A stretch of DNA of 64,000 nucleotides. Source: Butyricimonas paravirosa. GTDB lineage: Bacteria; Bacteroidota; Bacteroidia; Bacteroidales; Marinifilaceae. Made by a program: the position numbers and the translations under genes. The stretch is from assembly GCF_032878955.1 (NCBI RefSeq), contig NZ_CP043839.1, positions 62,001 through 126,000 on the forward strand. Direction: 5' to 3'. The notes under the pieces are model-generated. The model saw nothing but the letters and a program-made list of their open reading frames with translations, was not told the DNA's origin and searched no databases. This document shows positions 58,479-64,000 of this stretch, one piece after another; the first letter of the stretch is position 1, and each line of letters begins with the position of its first letter.

Positions 58479-60809
58479 ATGAAAGTATTGAATGTATGTT
58501 TGTTACTGATAGTAACTTTATTGATGTTTCGTCCGGTTGTTGCGCAAAATAATGCAGAACCGATGACATTCAGTCAATTTAAGGAACAGAAAGATTTACA
58601 AATAGATAACGGTTTTTACACGGTTTATCGTTTAGGAGATAAATATTACCTGGAGATTCCGATGGAAGGAATGGAAAAAGAGGTTTTGATCACGACACAA
58701 GTGGTGCGGGGATATTCGGCTTTTCTTTCCGAAGCCTCAGGAGTTGTCCGGTTTTCGATCGGGAAAAACAATCGGGTTCAAGTGATTCGTAACCGGGTTA
58801 CAGATGTTGCCGCGGATTCAACAGATTATTGCATGGCAAATGCGATTCGAAAATCAGGACTTGTACCAGTAGATTTTACCTTGCCGATAGTGGCTTGGGG
58901 AGAAAATAAGCAGTCGGTGATTATCGAGTTGACGAACGAATTGAATAATCCCGGAAGTGGGTTATTTAAAGTGAGTTCTTATAGTTTATTAAGCCATCCG
59001 GATCCTAATCTTTCTGGAATTGACGGTTTCCGGATCTTAGATCAAGGGGTAGTCTTCTCTGTGACACGTACCCAGTCGGATTATTATGCGAATCCTCAAA
59101 TGCAACAGGGATCGGATGTCGCCTCTACTTTTACATTGGAAATGGTTATTCAGCAACTGCCAGAACATTCCGTGACCTTGAAAGCCAACCATCCGGCTTA
59201 TGGTTTTGAAACAATTGGGATTACCGAATATGATACCAAGAGATACGTGGCCCGTAAAAAAGAGTATATACAGAGGTGGCATCTTTCGGCTCCCGTGAAG
59301 GAGTTGAGAAAACAGAAGAAAGGTTTGACTATTGAACCGGAAAATCAGATTTGCGTGTACATCGATCCGATCACCCCGGTTCCTTTTGTTGAGAGTATCA
59401 AGAAGGCCATGCAACAATGGGAAAAAGCATTCGAGAGTGCCGGATGGAAGAATGTCTTCCGTTATAGTTCGGAGACGAAAGATGCTGCCTTGACTTACCG
59501 GACGATTCTTTTCCGTTGGGGAAATGCTTTTAGCGATGTTAATTCTTCCATGATTACCAATCCTGTGAACGGTGAAATATTATGTGCCCGAATTAACGTG
59601 ATGGATGTCATGGCAGATGAATTGTTAGGCACTTATTTCTTGCAATGTGGGTGGCTGGACGGGAGAATCCGGAAGGATCTTCATAGTTTGGGGGTACGGC
59701 AAGATGTGTTGACCGTTCAACTGGCATCGATTTTGGCCAAGGTATTGGGAATGAAACCTAATAAAGCAGGAAATACCGTTTTTACCCCGGACAATATTCG
59801 TTCCGAGAAATGGTTGAATAAATATGGAATATCGGCATCAATTACTTCCGGTATGGTATTTAATTATCTCGCTCAACCGGGTGACCGGGTAAGTGTCAAG
59901 AATCTTTTCCCTCGTGTTTCCGTGTATGATTATGATGCGATTAACTATGCTTATGGCAATAGTGATGCCTTACCTTCCATGCGGGCGGCTTTCTATGCCC
60001 CGGAGGATAAATGGGATCCCTATGCTCAAGACGGTTTCTTGTCAAATGATATTTTGTCGGCAAGTGTGAAAGGCATCGAATCGGTACGGGAGATTTATCC
60101 TCAACTGGGAGAATGGATGAACCAGTTACCGAAAGATCAGAATACATGGAAAAGTGTATCCGATTTCTCGCTGAAAGCGCTTGCACTATACCAGACTTAT
60201 CTGACTCAGATTGTGAAATTGGTGGGAGGTCGTTCTATTCGTCCGGTCATAAAAGGAGTGAATGAATCTCCGGTTATTTATGTCCCGAGAGAACTTCAGG
60301 AAAAGGCTTTACAATATTTAGAGACAGAAATTTTGACACAACGTCCGGAGTGGGTTCATTCCAAAGAGATGCAACAAGCGGGGACATACGATATAAACCA
60401 CATGATGGTAGGATTGGCCGAGAAAATCACGCAACATTTTATAGATCCGAAAGTCATAACTTCCCTCGTGGCGGCAGAAAGTGCATACGGGGAGAATGCG
60501 TTCACGGCGAAAGAATTATTCACTTATGTTGATCGGGTTATTTTTGAAAATTTCGATACCCGGAAGGCTGTTACTACCTATAAACAAGGAATACAGGTTT
60601 GTTTCATTTCGGATTTTGCCCAAACAATGGCACAGAATAATATCTCTTTTGGCTTGGGAAACGAGTCTGCGGGAGTTCTTCATGCCTATTTCGTGGAACT
60701 GGCGAGAAAAGTGAAGGAATTGAGTGAAACTCACCAAGATTCCCTTACCCGGGAAAACTACCGGGTGATGCTGATGCGAATGAACCGAGAGTATTTTGAT
60801 AAACAATAA
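58479..60809 (+). CDS. Catalytically dead paralogue of the zinc metalloprotease
   Basis: A 776-residue exported protein (signal peptide about 1-22, ending VVAQ) that follows its active neighbour over its whole length: the same DUF5117-like half, YIDPITPVPFVESIKKAMQQWEKAFESAGW against the neighbour's YIDRATPGYLVPYFIKAVNAWQGAFEKAGF block, and FNYLAQPGD against FNYLAQPED. The active site is gone: where the neighbour has HEVGHTLGLRH this has S417-I-L-A-K421-V-L-G-M-K-P427, and the Met-turn SIMDY is SITSG. The reading frame is intact and coding-like, so this is a pseudoenzyme, not a pseudogene. It may bind the substrate, regulate the active protease or form a heterodimer. Confidence 0.88.
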   Translation: MKVLNVCLLLIVTLLMFRPVVAQNNAEPMTFSQFKEQKDLQIDNGFYTVYRLGDKYYLEIPMEGMEKEVLITTQVVRGYSAFLSEASGVVRFSIGKNNRVQVIRNRVTDVAADSTDYCMANAIRKSGLVPVDFTLPIVAWGENKQSVIIELTNELNNPGSGLFKVSSYSLLSHPDPNLSGIDGFRILDQGVVFSVTRTQSDYYANPQMQQGSDVASTFTLEMVIQQLPEHSVTLKANHPAYGFETIGITEYDTKRYVARKKEYIQRWHLSAPVKELRKQKKGLTIEPENQICVYIDPITPVPFVESIKKAMQQWEKAFESAGWKNVFRYSSETKDAALTYRTILFRWGNAFSDVNSSMITNPVNGEILCARINVMDVMADELLGTYFLQCGWLDGRIRKDLHSLGVRQDVLTVQLASILAKVLGMKPNKAGNTVFTPDNIRSEKWLNKYGISASITSGMVFNYLAQPGDRVSVKNLFPRVSVYDYDAINYAYGNSDALPSMRAAFYAPEDKWDPYAQDGFLSNDILSASVKGIESVREIYPQLGEWMNQLPKDQNTWKSVSDFSLKALALYQTYLTQIVKLVGGRSIRPVIKGVNESPVIYVPRELQEKALQYLETEILTQRPEWVHSKEMQQAGTYDINHMMVGLAEKITQHFIDPKVITSLVAAESAYGENAFTAKELFTYVDRVIFENFDTRKAVTTYKQGIQVCFISDFAQTMAQNNISFGLGNESAGVLHAYFVELARKVKELSETHQDSLTRENYRVMLMRMNREYFDKQ

Positions 60810-60813
60810 GGAT

Positions 60814-63800
60814 ATGAGAAAGATTTTATTTTTACTTGTAGGACTGTTGGCATATTGTCAGGCAGAATCACAAAACAGGGAAATTGAGTTTGAAAAGTCC
60901 ACTTTGCAGGATGCGTTGAATAAGGCTACTGCCGCGGGAAAAATGGCTTTCGTGGATTGTTACACGGAATATTGCGGCCCTTGTAAGACAATGGCGGCGT
61001 TGGTTTTCACGTTGGATAGTGTTGCCGACTTTTTTAATTCCAATTTTGTAAATGTTAAATTGGATATGCTGTCGGAAGATGGGAAACAATATGCGGATAA
61101 GTACAAAATCGGGGCCTATCCTTCTTTCCTACTTTTGAATGGTAAGGGTGAGTTGCTTTATAAGTTTGTCGGGGGAAAATCGGCTGATGTGTTTATGGCC
61201 GAAATTAGAAAGGGGATGAAACCTGATAACCGGGTGAAATCAATGGATGATACTTATGCCACGGGCAAGTATTCCAATGATTTTTTACGGGAGTACGTGC
61301 AGTTGAAATTGCAGTTGCTTGAGAAAGGGGAAAGCCTTAGATTGGGGAAGGAGTATTTCGATAAAATTTCGCCAGAAGAACGTTTACAACCGGAGAACTG
61401 GTTCTTGTTTGCGGATAGAACATTGGGAGGGGTCAATAGTACGAATATGCGATACTTGCTTGAGCATTGGCAGGATTTCGTGAGGGTACAAGGAGAAGAA
61501 AAAGTGTATGAACGAATTACGGCTCTCTACCGGGATATGACGGAATGGGTATTACAAGGTTGGTATTTCCGGGATTTTGAACGTAATCCGGATGATTTCG
61601 TGTACTATCGGCAACGGATTTCGGCAATTCCTCTGCCTTGTCAGAATGATTACTTGGTTATGATGGACGTGGCGAAAGCAGTTGTATTAAATGATTCCTT
61701 GAAGGTTCGGGGACTTCTGGAAGATCATGTTGCCGATTTTAGCAATGAAAATCAACAAATCATGTTCGGTGGGATGGGATGGTTCCCTTCCTATAACGGG
61801 GTATATCATGAACAGTTATTGGAAATTGCCCGAAAGGTGGTTCAAGGTGGTTCAACCTCTAATTTGGCCAACTATTTAAAGACTTTACTTAATCCGGATG
61901 AGGCATACGTGGGCGAGAAATATGACGTGCAGAATCTGAAGGATAAGATCGGTTCCACGATGATTGTACCTTTCTTTCACCCGACCAAACCATTGTTTTG
62001 GTACTCTTACGAGAACCAACCGGGCGAGAGAGCGTATTATGCCTATGATCCGAAGGAGGGGAAACGAGAGGTATATAACTACCGGATTATAGATAGTTTG
62101 GTCCGGGAGATGTTGCCAGGGGAAGAAGAGAGAATATATTATAACCCGGAATTTGATGATAATGGGTTGGTGGCTAAATTAGAGGTCGGGGGAAAGATAT
62201 TCGTGTATGATGCCAAGAATAAGGCTTTGATTCCTTCTGAACGCAAAAAATATCCTTCTATTCGTCCGTATGGGGTTTCTCCCGATCTGAGATACGAGCT
62301 GATCGTGAAAGAGTATAATCTTTGGTTGGAAGATAAAGAGCAAAAAAAACAGGTACAACTGACTTTTGATGGGGATAAAGATTACGAGTTTGAAACGGCA
62401 AATACCGAATGGTTGTCGGATGACGGGACTTTTTATCTTACAAGAGAAGATAAACGAAATATCCGGACGTTTCCTCTGGTGTATTCACTTCGGGAACCGG
62501 CACCGACAGTCAGCGAGTACAAATACGAATTACCGGGAGATACCGCTGTTTTAAAACAGGAGTTGTTTATCGGGAACGTGAAGACGGGGATGTTTAAAAA
62601 GGTGGATGTGGTGAAATGGCGGGGGCAACTATTGGAAGTGCTGAAAGTGGCAGATGTACAGGATCGGGTCTTTTTCATCCGTAAAAAAGGGACCCGAAAT
62701 GAATTTGAATTATGCTCGGTCGATGCGAAAACAGGGGAAGTAAAGGTGATTTTGCATGAAGTGAGTAAACCATATCTGAATGAAGAGTTATTTAGTTGCC
62801 GGGTGTTGAATGGAGGAAAGGATATTCTTTTGTGGTCCGATCGTTCTGGATGGGGACATTATTATCACTATGATGGTAATGGCAAGTTGCTGAATTCGGT
62901 GACTTCCGGGGAATGGACAGCGGGACGCATAATGAAGATTGACACGGTGAAAAAACAGATTTATCTGTACGGGTTCGGTAAGGAAAAGGGGAGAAACCCG
63001 AATTATACTTATTTGTATCGTGTGGGTTTTAATGGAAAACGATTGACCTTGTTAACCCCTGAAAATGCAACACATAGCACGTTTGTTCATCTGGGAGGAG
63101 GTCTGATCGTGGATAATTTTTCCCGTATAGACACGGTACCACAAATTTCCGTACGTGATATAAACGGGCGCTTGCTGACTGTTTTGGAAAAAGCAGATGT
63201 TTCTCGTTTGTTGGCGTATGGTTGGAAGTATCCGGAACAGTTTACCGTGAAGGCGGCTGACGGGAAAACGGATCTTTACGGAATTATGTGGAAACCTTAT
63301 GATTTTGATCCTAGCAAGAAATACCCGATCGTGTCGCAAGTATATCCGGGGCCACAAACGGAAACCGTGTGGACGGATTTTACCGTGCTGGATCGTTATA
63401 ATAACACGGCTTTGGCACAAAAGGGGATTATCGTGGTGTGTTTCGGACATCGGGGCGGTTCTCCCTTCCGGGACAAAGCGTACGCTACCTACGGGTACGG
63501 GAATTTACGGGATTATGCGTTAGCGGATGACAAGGCGGGATTGGAACAATTGGGACGTAAATATTCTTTTATTGATACGAATCGGGTAGGTATTTTCGGA
63601 CACTCGGGGGGTGGTATGATGGCTTTTGCTGCAATCTGTACTTATCCTGATTTTTACAAAGTGGCTGTGGCCTCATCGGGTAATCACGATAATCGTATTT
63701 ATAATCGTACGTGGGGAGAGACTTATCAAGGAATCGGGGACGATTATAAGTTTACCGTGAAAACGAATCAGAAACTGGCAAAATACTTGAAAGGTCGTTT

Positions 63801-63999
63801 ACTTCTGGTGACAGGAGAGGTGGATAATAACGTGCATCCGGCTAACACGTACCGGGTGGTGAACGAGTTGATTTTGCAAGGAAAGGATTTCGATTTGTTG
63901 ATCTTACCGAATCAAGGCCATGCTTTTGAAGGACCTTATAAATCTTATTTCGAAAAGAAGAAAAGGGATTATTTCACGAAATATTTACTGGCTGAATAA
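60814..63999 (+). CDS. Secreted thioredoxin-domain/S9 prolyl-oligopeptidase fusion
   Basis: A 1061-residue exported protein with a signal peptide (about 1-20). The thioredoxin fold (about 30-140) has the active CGPC at C54-C57 and the cis-Pro loop IGAYPSFLLL. A helical linker (about 150-380) leads to a DPP-IV-like beta propeller (about 390-780) and a C-terminal S9 hydrolase. The catalytic triad is S931 in GHSGGGMM, D1004 in GEVDNNVHP and H1036 in NQGHAFEG. DPP-IV-like enzymes release dipeptides; the thioredoxin part could reduce disulfides of the same substrates. ATG 60814 is used, 4 bp after the previous stop. The gene ends on the last base of the window, so more genes may follow. Confidence 0.9.
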   Translation: MRKILFLLVGLLAYCQAESQNREIEFEKSTLQDALNKATAAGKMAFVDCYTEYCGPCKTMAALVFTLDSVADFFNSNFVNVKLDMLSEDGKQYADKYKIGAYPSFLLLNGKGELLYKFVGGKSADVFMAEIRKGMKPDNRVKSMDDTYATGKYSNDFLREYVQLKLQLLEKGESLRLGKEYFDKISPEERLQPENWFLFADRTLGGVNSTNMRYLLEHWQDFVRVQGEEKVYERITALYRDMTEWVLQGWYFRDFERNPDDFVYYRQRISAIPLPCQNDYLVMMDVAKAVVLNDSLKVRGLLEDHVADFSNENQQIMFGGMGWFPSYNGVYHEQLLEIARKVVQGGSTSNLANYLKTLLNPDEAYVGEKYDVQNLKDKIGSTMIVPFFHPTKPLFWYSYENQPGERAYYAYDPKEGKREVYNYRIIDSLVREMLPGEEERIYYNPEFDDNGLVAKLEVGGKIFVYDAKNKALIPSERKKYPSIRPYGVSPDLRYELIVKEYNLWLEDKEQKKQVQLTFDGDKDYEFETANTEWLSDDGTFYLTREDKRNIRTFPLVYSLREPAPTVSEYKYELPGDTAVLKQELFIGNVKTGMFKKVDVVKWRGQLLEVLKVADVQDRVFFIRKKGTRNEFELCSVDAKTGEVKVILHEVSKPYLNEELFSCRVLNGGKDILLWSDRSGWGHYYHYDGNGKLLNSVTSGEWTAGRIMKIDTVKKQIYLYGFGKEKGRNPNYTYLYRVGFNGKRLTLLTPENATHSTFVHLGGGLIVDNFSRIDTVPQISVRDINGRLLTVLEKADVSRLLAYGWKYPEQFTVKAADGKTDLYGIMWKPYDFDPSKKYPIVSQVYPGPQTETVWTDFTVLDRYNNTALAQKGIIVVCFGHRGGSPFRDKAYATYGYGNLRDYALADDKAGLEQLGRKYSFIDTNRVGIFGHSGGGMMAFAAICTYPDFYKVAVASSGNHDNRIYNRTWGETYQGIGDDYKFTVKTNQKLAKYLKGRLLLVTGEVDNNVHPANTYRVVNELILQGKDFDLLILPNQGHAFEGPYKSYFEKKKRDYFTKYLLAE

Positions 64000-64000
64000 A

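Noticed and set aside
58479..60809. Dead protease as a pseudogene or sequencing artefact
   Set aside because: An unbroken 776-codon frame with a signal peptide, normal codon pattern and conserved flanking motifs; the active-site changes are several separate substitutions.

Overview
The window reads as chromosome of a Bacteroidota gut-type bacterium, most likely order Bacteroidales and plausibly Odoribacteraceae (Butyricimonas/Odoribacter-like; this genus-level guess is inference). The basis is: promoters of the Bacteroidota form TTTG-N18..20-TAnnTTTG upstream of several genes, an ECF sigma/FecR/SusC/SusD cluster, many lipoproteins, a ribosomal protein S1 of the Bacteroides type, and weak use of Shine-Dalgarno sites. 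No transposase, integrase, prophage or CRISPR array was seen.

Layout. 1-9.4 kb: end of an unknown gene, a VWA protein, a double GNAT acetyltransferase, a DUF1963 protein, a YbdG-like MscS channel, a metzincin lipoprotein and a large receiver/ATP-grasp (PPDK_N) protein. 9.4-10.3 kb: a gene-poor stretch with a candidate small transcript and a small ORF whose 3' end is an intrinsic-terminator-like hairpin just before bioB. 10.3-18.1 kb: biotin operon bioB-bioA-bioF-bioG-bioC-bioD plus a U32 peptidase-family (RlhA-like) gene. 18.1-19.0 kb: divergent SMR exporter and Crp/Fnr regulator sharing a perfect FNR-type palindrome. 19-28.7 kb: clostripain-family lipoprotein, M20 amidohydrolase, membrane proteins, a lemA-TPM-ygcG cluster, a POT transporter and a DEAD-box helicase with a long leader. 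28.7-43.4 kb: pta-ackA, an AlaX-like editing protein, a GxxExxY protein, fabG, an AraC regulator with a PAS histidine kinase, a lipoprotein, an iron alcohol dehydrogenase, an AddA-type helicase-nuclease and a DUF5723 barrel. 43.5-47.8 kb: initiator tRNA, a LruC-domain lipoprotein, rpsA and rnz.

48.1-64 kb is the most interesting part: one apparently co-directional locus of ECF sigma factor, FecR anti-sigma, STN-bearing SusC, SusD, a lipoprotein, a HExxH zinc metalloprotease, its paralogue with every visible catalytic residue lost, and a secreted thioredoxin fused to an S9 prolyl-oligopeptidase. Spacing inside the last six genes is 1-11 bp. I infer a protein/peptide capture-and-degradation locus: the protease and redox-peptidase would open and cut a substrate that SusCD imports, with SusC signalling through FecR to the sigma factor.

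A second window-wide theme is intergenic DNA built from tandem words of mostly 7 bp (also 9 and 11 bp), placed directly at start or stop codons and often folded as long inverted repeats. The words differ from site to site, but the period and architecture recur.
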